NCBI GenBank assembly: GCA_965227335.1
Contig: CBDDFV010000001.1
Location: 930,001 to 994,000 of the forward strand
Source of the DNA: CBDDFV01 sp965227335
GTDB lineage: Bacteria > Planctomycetota > Phycisphaerae > Phycisphaerales > SM1A02
Direction of reading: 5' to 3'
DNA length: 64,000 bases
Each line of letters begins with the position of its first letter. The first letter of the stretch is position 1. Shown here one piece after another: positions 16,554-25,051 of the stretch. The translations under genes and the position numbers were made by a program. The notes under the pieces were generated by a model that made no database searches, was not told the origin of the DNA, and was given only the letters and a program-made list of their open reading frames with translations.

Positions 16554-16900
16554 CGCTCGCCGCCGCCCACCTCGCCCCCGCCCTGACGATCCCCCTCGCC
16601 CTCCTCGCCCTCCTGTGGCTGGGCTGGTACTGGCGTCGACTCGACCGCGCCCCCGCGAGCCGCCGACGCATCAGACGCGTATCGCTGGGGACGATGGTCG
16701 TGGCCGGAGCGGCGGTCGTCGCCGGCCTCAGTCTCGTCGACCCTGACGTCGCGCCGAATCGCTACATCCTCGTCTGGGCCGCCGCGTTCGCCTCGATCGC
16801 CGTCGTGGTCTGCACCGCGATTCTCGACGCGATGAACTCCGTCCGTCTCCACGCACGCGACATCGCCGACGCGAAGCGCGATCTCATCGACACCCCGTGA
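16550..16900 (+). CDS. Small membrane protein within the LPS operon
   Basis: 116 aa with three hydrophobic segments (APALTIPLALLALLWLGWYW, TMVVAGAAVVAGLSL and YILVWAAAFASIAVVVCTAI) and an Arg-rich loop RRRIRRVS. No family recognised. Its ATG overlaps the Maf stop (ATGA), and its own stop overlaps the GTG of lpxK, so it is translationally coupled on both sides. Position suggests a part in envelope assembly, but that is inference. Confidence 0.8.
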   Translation: MTLAAAHLAPALTIPLALLALLWLGWYWRRLDRAPASRRRIRRVSLGTMVVAGAAVVAGLSLVDPDVAPNRYILVWAAAFASIAVVVCTAILDAMNSVRLHARDIADAKRDLIDTP

Positions 16901-17892
16901 GCGGACCCCTCCCCGACGTCCTCGCCCCCGTCGCCGCCCCCGCCGCGTGGCTCTACGGCCTCGGCGTCCGCCGTCGCAACGCCCGCTACGACACGGGGCG
17001 CGGCGTGCGCACGATCGACCGGCCGGTGATCTCCGTCGGCAACATCACCACCGGCGGCGTCGGCAAGTCGCCCATGGTCCGCTGGATCTGTCGCCATCTG
17101 CAGACGCAGGAACGGACGCCGTGTATCGCGATGCGGGGCTACGCGGGCGGTGAACAGTCGGACGAGGTGCTCGAGTACCGCGCGACGCTGCCGGACACGC
17201 CGCTCGTCGTCGATCCTGATCGCGCCGGCGCGCTTGACGCGTTCCTGCCCGATCACCCCGAGATCGACTGCGTGGTGCTGGACGACGGCTTTCAGCACCG
17301 GGCGCTCGCGCGGGATCTGGATCTCGTGCTCATCGACGCGACCCGCGACACGATGCGCGACCGACTGCTCCCGGCCGGCCACCTGCGCGAACCGATCGAG
17401 AATCTGCGGCGGGCCGATGCGGTGATCATCACCCGCGCCGAGGGTCCGGACGACACGCTCTCCGCCGCCGTCGAACGGGCGCACGGCGCGCCGCCCCTCG
17501 CGTGGTGTCGACACCGCTGGACCGGCGTCGACTGGCATGCGCACGGAACGTGCGAAACTCGGACGGTCGACACCCTGCGCGACCGACGAGTCGCGACGAT
17601 GACCGGCGTGGGCAATCCGGCGGCGATCGTCCGGCAGCTCGAAGCGTGCGGGGCCGCGGTCGTCGTGCAGCAGCCCGCCCGGGATCACGAGCGATACACC
17701 GGCGCCGATGTCCGGGCCGCGCTGATCGCGGCGTCGGCGGCGGACGCCCTGGTGGTCACGATGAAGGACTGGGTGAAGCTGGCCCGGCATCAGGCGTTGC
17801 TTGACGCCGGACCGCCGGTGGCGGTGCTGCGGGTCGACATCGAATTCACCGCGGGCGAGTCGGCGCTGGTCGATCGCCTCGTACAGGTATGA
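16897..17892 (+). CDS. lpxK: Tetraacyldisaccharide 4'-kinase LpxK
   Basis: 331 aa. LpxK phosphorylates the 4' position of the lipid A disaccharide at the inner membrane. An N-terminal hydrophobic helix (VAAPAAWLYGLGV) anchors it, followed by the P-loop in SVGNITTGGVGKSPMVRWI, a RGYAG motif, the DDGFQHRAL motif (base/Mg site) and NLRRADAVIITR. The C-terminal PARDHERYTGADV and VVTMKDWVKL (the KD motif of the family) are complete. GTG start overlapping the preceding stop (GTGA). Its presence shows that this organism can make lipid A. Confidence 0.95.
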   Translation: MSGPLPDVLAPVAAPAAWLYGLGVRRRNARYDTGRGVRTIDRPVISVGNITTGGVGKSPMVRWICRHLQTQERTPCIAMRGYAGGEQSDEVLEYRATLPDTPLVVDPDRAGALDAFLPDHPEIDCVVLDDGFQHRALARDLDLVLIDATRDTMRDRLLPAGHLREPIENLRRADAVIITRAEGPDDTLSAAVERAHGAPPLAWCRHRWTGVDWHAHGTCETRTVDTLRDRRVATMTGVGNPAAIVRQLEACGAAVVVQQPARDHERYTGADVRAALIAASAADALVVTMKDWVKLARHQALLDAGPPVAVLRVDIEFTAGESALVDRLVQV

Positions 17893-17902
17893 TGACGGAC
17901 GT

Positions 17903-19408
17903 ATGACGGCTCTTCTCGACCAGGTCCTCGCGTTCCGGCCCTTCCACGCCATCGTGGTGGGGGATTTCATGCTGGATGAGCACGTGTACGGCGCGGCGGA
18001 GCGGTTGAGTCCCGACGCCCCCGTCCCGGTGCTCCACGCCTCGCGCTGGGAGCATCGCCCGGGCGGCGCCGCGAACGTGTCGCTCTGCCTCCACGCCCTC
18101 GGCGCCACGGTCGAGTGCTTCGGCGTCACCGGGGCCGACGCGTCGGCGCGGGATCTGCGGACGGCGCTGGACGCCGAGTCGTGCGACGCGGCGGGCCTCA
18201 TCGAGGATCCGTCCCGTCCCACCACGATCAAGCGCAGTCTCGTCGGTCTCGCTCAGCATCGCCATCCGCAGAAGATGTTCCGGCTCGACATCGAGTCGAA
18301 GGCCCCCGTCGATGACGCGGTGATCGAGCAGTTGCTGGCGGCGGTGGCGGCGTCGATCGATCGCGCCGATGTCGTGTGTCTCGAGGATTACAACAAGGGC
18401 GTGTGCACGCCGGCGTTGTGTCGGCGTCTGATCGAGCTGGCCCGTGAGCACGGCAAGCCGATTCTGGTCGATCCCGCCGCGATCGAGGATTATTCGAAGT
18501 ACGCGGGTGCGACGGCGATGACGCCCAACCGCAGCGAGGCGGAGCTCGCCACCGACATGGAAGCGCCGCTCGACGCCGACGACGTGCACAACGCCGGTCT
18601 CGCCCGTCGGTTGCTCGAGACGCTTGATCTCGATGCGGTGGTCGTCACGCTTGACCGTCACGGCGCGTTGCTGGAAGAGCGGGGGGGCGGTCCCGTCCAC
18701 GTCCCGACCACGGCGCGGAGCGTCTACGACGTGACGGGGGCGGGCGACATGGTGCTCGCCGCGCTGGCGGGCGGCGTCGCGAACGGATGGGCGTGGGTGG
18801 ATTCCGTTCGGTTCGCGAACATCGCGGCGGGCCTCGAGATCGAGATGTTCGGCGCGCAGGCGATTCCGCTGGTGCGGATTCAGCAGGAGGTGATGCGGCT
18901 GGATCGTCCGCCGGAGGGCAAACGTCGAACCCTGGTGGAGCTGCTGGTGGAACTGGGCGTCCGCCGCGCTTCGCAACAGCGGGTCATCCTCACCAACGGC
19001 TGCTTCGACGTGATTCACGCGGGTCACGTTGCGTACCTGCGGGAGGCGAAGTCCCTCGGCGACGTCCTGGTCGTCGGCATGAACAGCGACACGCAGGTGC
19101 GGGCGCAGAAGGGGGAGGGCCGGCCGGTGTACTCGACGGGCGAGCGGGCCGAGATCCTCGGCGAGTTGCAGTGCGTCGATTACGTCGTGGTGTTCGAGGA
19201 GCCGACGGCGCACGCGTTGATCGAGGCAGTCCGTCCGGACGTCTACGTCAAGGGCGGCGACTACGCCCCGGAGCAGATCAACGAGTACGACCTCGTGCAG
19301 TCGCTCGGGATCGAAATGCGGGTGCTCGGCCATCGTCCCGGTCTCGGCAGCACGGAGGTCATCCAGCGCTTCACGAAGGCGTACGCGCCGGACGATCAGG
19401 CGGAATGA
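17903..19408 (+). CDS. hldE: Bifunctional D-glycero-beta-D-manno-heptose-7-P kinase / heptose-1-P adenylyltransferase
   Basis: 501 aa. N-terminal ribokinase-like kinase (residues 1 to about 330): VVGDFMLDEHVYGAAERLSP, HRPGGAANVSL, and the catalytic DVTGAGDMVLAAL. C-terminal nucleotidyltransferase (about 345-500): VILTNGCFDVIHAGHVAYLR with the HxGH motif, VGMNSDTQVRAQKG, and DVYVKGGDY. Together they make ADP-heptose precursor for LPS core. The start ATG at 17903 follows lpxK by 10 bases; a TATGAT lies 9 bases before it, spanning the lpxK stop, and could give an extra internal promoter. Confidence 0.96.
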   Translation: MTALLDQVLAFRPFHAIVVGDFMLDEHVYGAAERLSPDAPVPVLHASRWEHRPGGAANVSLCLHALGATVECFGVTGADASARDLRTALDAESCDAAGLIEDPSRPTTIKRSLVGLAQHRHPQKMFRLDIESKAPVDDAVIEQLLAAVAASIDRADVVCLEDYNKGVCTPALCRRLIELAREHGKPILVDPAAIEDYSKYAGATAMTPNRSEAELATDMEAPLDADDVHNAGLARRLLETLDLDAVVVTLDRHGALLEERGGGPVHVPTTARSVYDVTGAGDMVLAALAGGVANGWAWVDSVRFANIAAGLEIEMFGAQAIPLVRIQQEVMRLDRPPEGKRRTLVELLVELGVRRASQQRVILTNGCFDVIHAGHVAYLREAKSLGDVLVVGMNSDTQVRAQKGEGRPVYSTGERAEILGELQCVDYVVVFEEPTAHALIEAVRPDVYVKGGDYAPEQINEYDLVQSLGIEMRVLGHRPGLGSTEVIQRFTKAYAPDDQAE

Positions 19409-19526
19409 CGCCGTCGTCGTCATCCGCCGAGCAAGAATTCCGGATCCGACCTGCCCCGATTCCTCCGGTATCAGATGATTGCGGCGTCGGCGGCCGGATC
19501 GTCGCCGCGCGGCGTGGGAGCACCGC

Positions 19527-19943
19527 ATGTTCCGAGAAGCCTTCCTCGACATCTGCACGGAGAGCCGCCTCGATATTGACGCGGAGACGCTGAAGCGGAT
19601 CGAGGCCGAATTCAACGCGGCGGTCGAGAAGGATCGGCGGTTGATCGTGATGATCCTGCTCGGCGTCGTCGCGATGATCGCGGGGGGCTGGATCGTGGGG
19701 TTGACGATCATGGAGCTTGTCCGCGTTCTGGGCGGCGGCCGGACCGCGTCAATCGTGGTCGCGGCCACGGTCACGCCTACGGTGCTGATCGGGGCCTGGT
19801 TTGTCATCTTCCCGCCCCTGCTCAGACGGACGATGCGGCGGACGCTCCGCAACTGCGGATACGACATCTGCGTGACCTGCGGCTACAACCTCACCGCGAC
19901 GCCGTCGGAGAAGCCGTGTCCGGAGTGTGGAAAGATGCGGTGA
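19527..19943 (+). CDS. Small membrane protein with C-terminal zinc ribbon
   Basis: 138 aa. Two membrane helices (LIVMILLGVVAMIAGGWIVG near 40 and IVVAATVTPTVLIGAWFVIF near 75) are followed by a ribbon CVTCGYNLTATPSEKPCPEC at the end (four Cys, CxxC...CxxC). The start ATG is preceded by GGGAG; the longer frame to 19479 is rejected. It is the last gene after hldE, 118 bases away. It is one of four proteins in this window that combine membrane helices with such a ribbon. Confidence 0.8.
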   Translation: MFREAFLDICTESRLDIDAETLKRIEAEFNAAVEKDRRLIVMILLGVVAMIAGGWIVGLTIMELVRVLGGGRTASIVVAATVTPTVLIGAWFVIFPPLLRRTMRRTLRNCGYDICVTCGYNLTATPSEKPCPECGKMR

Positions 19944-19976
19944 AGGAGCGGTCGCGGATGGGTTCCGGGGGGTCGC

Positions 19977-21803
19977 TTACCGCCGAATCTCCTCCAGGAA
20001 CACGTCGCCGTACTCCCGGAGCTTCTTCGGGCCGACGCCCTTCACCTCGAGCAGCCCCTCGGTGGTCGTCGGCTTGTGCGCGGCCATGGTGCGAAGCGTC
20101 TCGTCGTTGAAGACGACGTACGGCGGCACGCCGCGCTCGGACGCGAGGTGCTTGCGAAGTTCGCGGAGGCGTTCGAAGAGCTCCCGGTCGACGCCTTCCC
20201 AGGACGCCGATTCGACCTTGGACGTGCGGACGGCCTTCGTCGGGGCGCGCTGGACGCGGACCTCCCGGCCGCCGCGCAGGACCTCGGCGGACGTTTCGTT
20301 GAGGACGAGGACGGGCCGGTCGTCCTGCGTGCGGTCGAGCACGCCCTGGTCGACGAGTTCGTAGACGAGTCGGGTGAGCGCCTTGCGCGGCATGCCGCTG
20401 AGGATGCCATAGGTGCTGAGCGTGAGGTGGCCGCGTTGCCGGACCATTTCGGTGTCCGCCCCGGCGAGGACTTCGACGAGGTAGCCCACGCCGTAGCCCC
20501 GTCCCATGCGGTAGACGCACGAGAGGATCTTCTGCGCCTCGACCGTGACGTCGACGGCGCCTTCGAGTTCGCCGAGACAGACGTCGCACGCCCCGCAGTC
20601 GTCGGATTCGTACGTCTGTCCGAAGTGTTCGGTGAGCGAGCGATGCCGGCACACCGGCGTCCCCGCGAACTTCTGCATGTCGCGGATCGTCGCCAGCTGC
20701 GACTCCAGCGCCTTCTCGCTGACCGGACCGGCGGACTCCATCGCGCTGCGGTGCAGCAGCCGCTCCCATTTCATCGCGTCGGCCGGCGAATAGAACAGCA
20801 CGCATTCCGCGTCGAGCCCGTCGCGTCCCGCCCGACCGGTCTCCTGCTGGTAGTGCTCGATCGACTTCGGCATCGCCGCGTGAATCACGCAACGCACGTT
20901 GCTCCGATCGATGCCCATTCCGAACGCGACGGTGGCGGCGACGACGTCGATGCGCTCGTTCGTGAAGTCGTCCTGCGTCGACTTCCGCTCCTCCGGCGAC
21001 AGGCCCGCGTGGTACGGCGCGGCGGAGAACCCGTTCGCCGACAACACCGACGCCGTCTGCTCCGTCTCCTTCCGCGTCATGCAATACACGATCGCCGCCT
21101 GCTTCGGATGCCGTTTGAGCACCTCGATGATCTGCGCATTCAGGTCAATCCGCGGAATGATCCGGTAGGTCAGGTTGGGCCGATCGAAACGCCCGACCAG
21201 AACGGCGGGGTCGTCGAGGCCGAGCTGCCTGACGATGTCCTCGCGCACCCGCTCGGTCGCGGTCGCGGTGTACGCGTGCAGCGCGGCCTTCGGCAGGTAG
21301 TCGCGGAGCGAGCGCATCTGCCGGTACTCCGGCCGGAAGTCATGCCCCCACTGACTGATGCAGTGCGCCTCGTCGATCGCGAACGCGCGAATGTCCAGCC
21401 GCTGGATCAGCGATAACCCGCCCGGCGACAGGAGCCGCTCCGGCGACATGAACAGCAGGTGCAGATGACCGTCGCGGGCGTCCTGCTCGATCTGTCGCAC
21501 GTCCTTGTAGTCGATGCCGCTGTGCAGCGCGGCGGCGGGATACCCGCACGCCAGCAATCCGTCGACCTGGTCCTTCATCAGCGAGATGAGCGGCGACACC
21601 ACGATGTCGAGCCGGCCCGCGACGGCGGGGGGGATCTGGTAGCAGAGCGACTTCCCGCCCCCGGTCGGCAGCACGACAAGCGAATCGCGCCCGGCCAGTT
21701 CGGCCTCGATCGCCTCGTGCTGCCGCGGGCGCAGCGTGTCGTAGCCCCAGTAGGACTGCAGCGTCTCGAGAATCCGTTCGTCGATCGCGCCGGAGACCGT
21801 CAT
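19977..21803 (-). CDS. recQ: ATP-dependent DNA helicase RecQ
   Basis: 608 aa, full-length RecQ: SF2 helicase core with GYDTLRPRQHEAIEA, Walker A PTGGGKSLCYQIPP, DEAHCISQWGHDFRPEYR, YTATATERV and QETGRAGRDG; then the RQC part with zinc ligands C...CGACDVC (about 385-410) and winged helix; then a C-terminal HRDC domain (FERLRELRKHLASERGVPPYVVF onward). Unwinds DNA 3'-5' in recombination and fork repair. The ATG lies 1 base after the gamma-glutamyltransferase stop; the gene ends an operon mnmA, zinc-ribbon gene, ggt, recQ. Confidence 0.97.
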   Translation of the reverse strand: MTVSGAIDERILETLQSYWGYDTLRPRQHEAIEAELAGRDSLVVLPTGGGKSLCYQIPPAVAGRLDIVVSPLISLMKDQVDGLLACGYPAAALHSGIDYKDVRQIEQDARDGHLHLLFMSPERLLSPGGLSLIQRLDIRAFAIDEAHCISQWGHDFRPEYRQMRSLRDYLPKAALHAYTATATERVREDIVRQLGLDDPAVLVGRFDRPNLTYRIIPRIDLNAQIIEVLKRHPKQAAIVYCMTRKETEQTASVLSANGFSAAPYHAGLSPEERKSTQDDFTNERIDVVAATVAFGMGIDRSNVRCVIHAAMPKSIEHYQQETGRAGRDGLDAECVLFYSPADAMKWERLLHRSAMESAGPVSEKALESQLATIRDMQKFAGTPVCRHRSLTEHFGQTYESDDCGACDVCLGELEGAVDVTVEAQKILSCVYRMGRGYGVGYLVEVLAGADTEMVRQRGHLTLSTYGILSGMPRKALTRLVYELVDQGVLDRTQDDRPVLVLNETSAEVLRGGREVRVQRAPTKAVRTSKVESASWEGVDRELFERLRELRKHLASERGVPPYVVFNDETLRTMAAHKPTTTEGLLEVKGVGPKKLREYGDVFLEEIRR

Positions 21804-21804
21804 G

Positions 21805-23391
21805 TCAGAAGCCGACCGCCTGACCGTCGCGACGCAGGTCGCTGGCGCCGATGTACCCGTCGTCGACGCGGTAGATCGTCTGCGCGCCGCCGTAGGTCAC
21901 GGTGCGTCGCTCCGGAATGAACATGTTGTGGCCGCGCGCCTTGAGCGTGTCGTAGACGTCCTGCGGGAAGCCGGGTTCGACGCCGACGCGGCCGTCGCGG
22001 AACACCTGCCACCGCGGGGCGTCGAGCGCCGCCTGCGGATTCTGCTGGAAGTCGACCATCCGCATCAGCACCTGGGCGTGACCCTGCGGCTGCATCCCGC
22101 CGCCCATGACGCCGAACGCCATGACGGGCTCGTCGTCCTTCGTGACGAAGCCGGGGATGATCGTGTGGAAGGGTTTTTTCTTCGGGCCGATCCGGTTCGG
22201 GTGACCCGGTTCGACGGTGAAGCAGCCGCCGCGATTCTGCAGGGCGATCCCGGTGTCGGGAACGACGAGGCCGGAGCCGAAGCCGGTGTAGTTGGACTGG
22301 ATGAACGAGACCATCATGCCCTGCGCGTCCGCCGCGCAGAGCAGGACGGTGCCGCCGACCTTCGGCTCGCCGTACTTGACGTTCGACGCCTTCGACGCGC
22401 TGATCAGCTGCGCCCGCGAGGCGAGGTACGCATCGTCGAGCAGATCCTCGACGCTGACGTCCATGAACGCGGGGTCGGCGATGTACCGGTGGGCGTCGGC
22501 GAGGGCGAGCTTCATCGCCTCGATCTGCAGGTGCACCACGTCCGGGCAGTCGACCTGGAGATCGCGGATCGGCAGATGGCGGATCATGCCCAGCATCAGC
22601 AGCGCGGCGAGGCCCTGGCCGTTCGGCGGGATCTCGTGCAGACGGTACCCGTGGTAGTCGACCGAGATCGGCTCGACCCACTCCGCTTCGTGCGACGCGA
22701 GGTCCGACTTCGCGAAGAAGCCGCCGTCCTGCTTCGAGAACGCGATGAGCTTGTCGCCGAGTTCGCCCTCGTAGAAGGCGCCCGGACCCAGCGCGGCGAG
22801 CACCTGCAGCGTCCGCGCGTGCGTCGGACTTCGGAACTTCTCGCCCGGCCCGGGCGTCTTTCCGTCCGGGGCGAACGTGTCGTGCCAGGACTGGTGCTGA
22901 TACCGACGCTTCCCGCGTCCCCAGTAATACGCGGTCTGCGGCGACACGAGGAAGCCCGACTGGGCGTACTCGATCGCCGGCTCGAAGAGCTTCGCGAAGG
23001 CGAGGCGACCGAACTTCTCCGAGGCGAGCTTCCAGCCCGAGATCGCGCCGGGGACGGTCGTCGCCCGCCAGTCGAACAGCGGAACCTCGTCAAGGCCGCG
23101 GCAGCTCTCCGCCGTCAGCGCGGCGGGCGAGCGTCCCGACGCGTTCATCCCGTGCAGTTTCCCGTCCTTCCAGATCAGCGCGAAGTTGTCGGCGCCGATG
23201 CCGTTGGAGGTGGGTTCGACGACGGTCAGCGCGATTGCGGTCGCGACCGCCGCGTCGACCGCATTGCCGCCCTCCCGCAGCATCTTGAGTCCCGCCTGCG
23301 CCGCGAGCGGCTGCGAGGTGGCGACCATGTTCCGCGCCATGACGGGCATGCGCTGCGAGGGGTACGGGAACGACCAGTCGAAATCGATCAT
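21805..23391 (-). CDS. Gamma-glutamyltransferase-family Ntn hydrolase
   Basis: 528 aa, single proenzyme chain: MVATSQPLAAQAGLKMLREG and GGNAVDAAVATAIAL near the N-terminus, PNGQGLAALLMLGM in the large part, then the self-cleavage site GGTVLLCAADAQGMMVSFIQ, where the Thr becomes the nucleophile of the small chain, and TGFGSGLVVPDTGIALQNRG. It lacks a signal peptide, unlike periplasmic Ggt, and resembles the cytosolic YwrD-type branch. Substrate (glutathione or another gamma-glutamyl compound) is not determined. TAGAAT lies 6 bases before the ATG and overlaps the stop of the preceding gene, so it probably has its own leaderless promoter inside the operon. Confidence 0.92.
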   Translation of the reverse strand: MIDFDWSFPYPSQRMPVMARNMVATSQPLAAQAGLKMLREGGNAVDAAVATAIALTVVEPTSNGIGADNFALIWKDGKLHGMNASGRSPAALTAESCRGLDEVPLFDWRATTVPGAISGWKLASEKFGRLAFAKLFEPAIEYAQSGFLVSPQTAYYWGRGKRRYQHQSWHDTFAPDGKTPGPGEKFRSPTHARTLQVLAALGPGAFYEGELGDKLIAFSKQDGGFFAKSDLASHEAEWVEPISVDYHGYRLHEIPPNGQGLAALLMLGMIRHLPIRDLQVDCPDVVHLQIEAMKLALADAHRYIADPAFMDVSVEDLLDDAYLASRAQLISASKASNVKYGEPKVGGTVLLCAADAQGMMVSFIQSNYTGFGSGLVVPDTGIALQNRGGCFTVEPGHPNRIGPKKKPFHTIIPGFVTKDDEPVMAFGVMGGGMQPQGHAQVLMRMVDFQQNPQAALDAPRWQVFRDGRVGVEPGFPQDVYDTLKARGHNMFIPERRTVTYGGAQTIYRVDDGYIGASDLRRDGQAVGF

Positions 23392-23397
23392 GCGACC

Positions 23398-23403
23398 ATT
23401 CTA
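23398..23403 (-). promoter_or_regulatory. -10-like TAGAAT for the gamma-glutamyltransferase gene
   Basis: TAGAAT on the minus strand, 6 bases before the ATG at 23391. Its first three bases are also the TAG stop of the upstream zinc-ribbon gene. Confidence 0.55.
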
Positions 23404-23862
23404 CGGCCCCGCGACCGTCGCGCCCTGCGGATCTCCCCGCCTCGACACCAACACCCGGTGAAACCGCGCGCCGCACGCCGGGCAGTCGCCCGACCGAGGC
23501 TGCCCTCGCAGACTGCCGCCGCACTGCAGGCAGGCATCGGGCTCGAGCCGCGCCCGATAGAGATCATTCCGCTGGGCGGCCTCGCGACGTGTGAGCCGTC
23601 CGTCGTGCCGCCACATCGCGTACAGCAGCAGAATCGGCACGATGTAGAACGTGGTCGCCACGGTCACGCTCAGCATCGCGGGGACGGACCACGGCCACGC
23701 GGTCGCCAGCTGCCAGCCGAAGACCACGGCGATCAGCGTCAGCCCGCCGACCCATTCCGACCGGGTGATCTCGCGATGTCGTTCGCCCGCCCCCAGCGGA
23801 CCACGCCCCCCGTCCGTCCCGGCGCCCGCCGGATCAATCGGACTGGTCGGATCGTGCGTCAC
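23401..23862 (-). CDS. Membrane protein with C-terminal zinc ribbon
   Basis: 153 aa. Two membrane helices (WVGGLTLIAVVFGWQLATAW and VATTFYIVPILLLYAMW) precede a basic stretch and a ribbon CLQCGGSLRGQPRSGDCPAC. It starts inside the end of mnmA (29-base overlap) and its stop abuts the promoter of the gamma-glutamyltransferase gene. Function unknown; related in layout to the proteins at 19527, 34146 and 43556. Confidence 0.72.
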   Translation of the reverse strand: MTHDPTSPIDPAGAGTDGGRGPLGAGERHREITRSEWVGGLTLIAVVFGWQLATAWPWSVPAMLSVTVATTFYIVPILLLYAMWRHDGRLTRREAAQRNDLYRARLEPDACLQCGGSLRGQPRSGDCPACGARFHRVLVSRRGDPQGATVAGP

Positions 23863-24997
23863 GAATCCAGCCTCCGCAGATCACGCGGTCGTCCTCGTCG
23901 TAACACACCACCGCCTGGCCCGGCGCCACGGCGAACTGCGGTTCGTCGAAGACGACTTCGATCGTGTCCGTATCCGTCATTCGCACCTGCGCCCGCTCCG
24001 GATCCGCGTTGTAGCGAATCTTCGTTTCGCACGGGATCCAGTCGGTCGACGGTTCGACGAACCAGTTCGTCTCCGCCGCGATGCATCCGGTCGAGGTCAG
24101 ATCCGCCTTCTCGCCGACGACGATCGTGTTGTCCTCGGGACGCTTCTCGACGACGTAGATCGGATAGCCGAGCGCGACGCCGATCCGTCGGCGCTGACCG
24201 ACCGTGAAGTGCTGGTGTCCGGGATGCTCGCCGAGCGCCTTGCCGGACGTGTCGACGATCTTCCCCGGCTCGACCTCGCCCGGCGAACGCCGCTTGACGA
24301 GGCCCGCGTAGTCGTTGTCGGGGACGAAGCAGATCTCCTGCGAGTCCGGCTTGTCGAAGACGGGAAGGTCCCATTCCTCCGCCATCGCGCGGACGGCGGG
24401 CTTCTGGAACTCGCCGATGGGCAGGAGCATCTCGTGCAGGCGATCGGTCGGCGCGCCGAAGAGGACGTAACTCTGGTCCTTCGAAACATCGACGCCGCGG
24501 GTGAGACGAGGACGATCCGGATCGCTCCGATCAACTCGGGCATAGTGCCCGGAGGCCACGAACTGCGCATCGATCTGTTTCGCGTAGTCGTGCAGCTTGC
24601 CGAACTTCAGCCAGTCGTTGCAGCGGACGCACGGGTTGGGCGTGCGGCCGGCGTTGTACTCGCCGACGAAGTAATCGATGATCCGGCCGAAGTCCTTCTT
24701 GAAGTTGCAGACATAGAAGGGCACGCCGAGTTTCGCGGCGACGAGCCGGGCGTCCGCCGCGTCGTTGATCGAACAGCACCCCTGATGCCCGATCTTGATC
24801 TTCTCGGGGTCGCAGGAGACGCCGGCGGAGTCGTACGGGGCCAGTTCGTCGAAGGTCTCCCCCGGCGAGCCGAGCCGCATGAAGCAGCCGACCACGTCAT
24901 ATCCCTCGCGCTGGAGCAGCGCGGCGGCGACGGAGCTGTCCACCCCGCCCGACATGGCGACGAGGACCTTCGGCTTGTCCGACGGATGACCGACCAT
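23834..24997 (-). CDS. mnmA: tRNA-specific 2-thiouridylase MnmA
   Basis: 387 aa. MnmA puts sulfur on U34 of Glu, Gln and Lys tRNAs. PP-loop VAMSGGVDSSVAAALLQREG at the N-terminus, catalytic Cys in TPNPCVRCNDWLKF and second catalytic Cys in SQEICFVPD, GQRRRIGVALG and a C-terminal beta-barrel. An insertion with several Cys (SCDPEKIKIGHQGCCSINDA) after residue 45 is seen in some MnmA homologues. The frame is open to 25906, but ATG 24997 gives the normal N-terminus and has TACAAT 6 bases upstream. First gene of the mnmA-recQ operon. Confidence 0.96.
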   Translation of the reverse strand: MVGHPSDKPKVLVAMSGGVDSSVAAALLQREGYDVVGCFMRLGSPGETFDELAPYDSAGVSCDPEKIKIGHQGCCSINDAADARLVAAKLGVPFYVCNFKKDFGRIIDYFVGEYNAGRTPNPCVRCNDWLKFGKLHDYAKQIDAQFVASGHYARVDRSDPDRPRLTRGVDVSKDQSYVLFGAPTDRLHEMLLPIGEFQKPAVRAMAEEWDLPVFDKPDSQEICFVPDNDYAGLVKRRSPGEVEPGKIVDTSGKALGEHPGHQHFTVGQRRRIGVALGYPIYVVEKRPEDNTIVVGEKADLTSTGCIAAETNWFVEPSTDWIPCETKIRYNADPERAQVRMTDTDTIEVVFDEPQFAVAPGQAVVCYDEDDRVICGGWIRDARSDQSD

Positions 24998-25003
24998 GGC
25001 CCC

Positions 25004-25009
25004 ATTGTA
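25004..25009 (-). promoter_or_regulatory. -10-like TACAAT for mnmA
   Basis: TACAAT 6 bases before the mnmA ATG; part of a 54-bp divergent spacer with the RNase HII-like gene. Confidence 0.6.
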
Positions 25010-25039
25010 GGCCCCCGCCCGTCCGAATCCGAACCGTGT

Positions 25040-25045
25040 TAGATT
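25040..25045 (+). promoter_or_regulatory. -10-like TAGATT for the RNase HII-like gene
   Basis: TAGATT 6 bases before the ATG at 25052, opposite in direction to the mnmA element. Confidence 0.6.
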
Positions 25046-25051
25046 GCCCTC

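Noticed and set aside
17888..17893. TATGAT 9 bases before hldE as another leaderless promoter
   Set aside because: Spacing differs from the 6-7 seen elsewhere and it overlaps the lpxK stop; possible but not counted.
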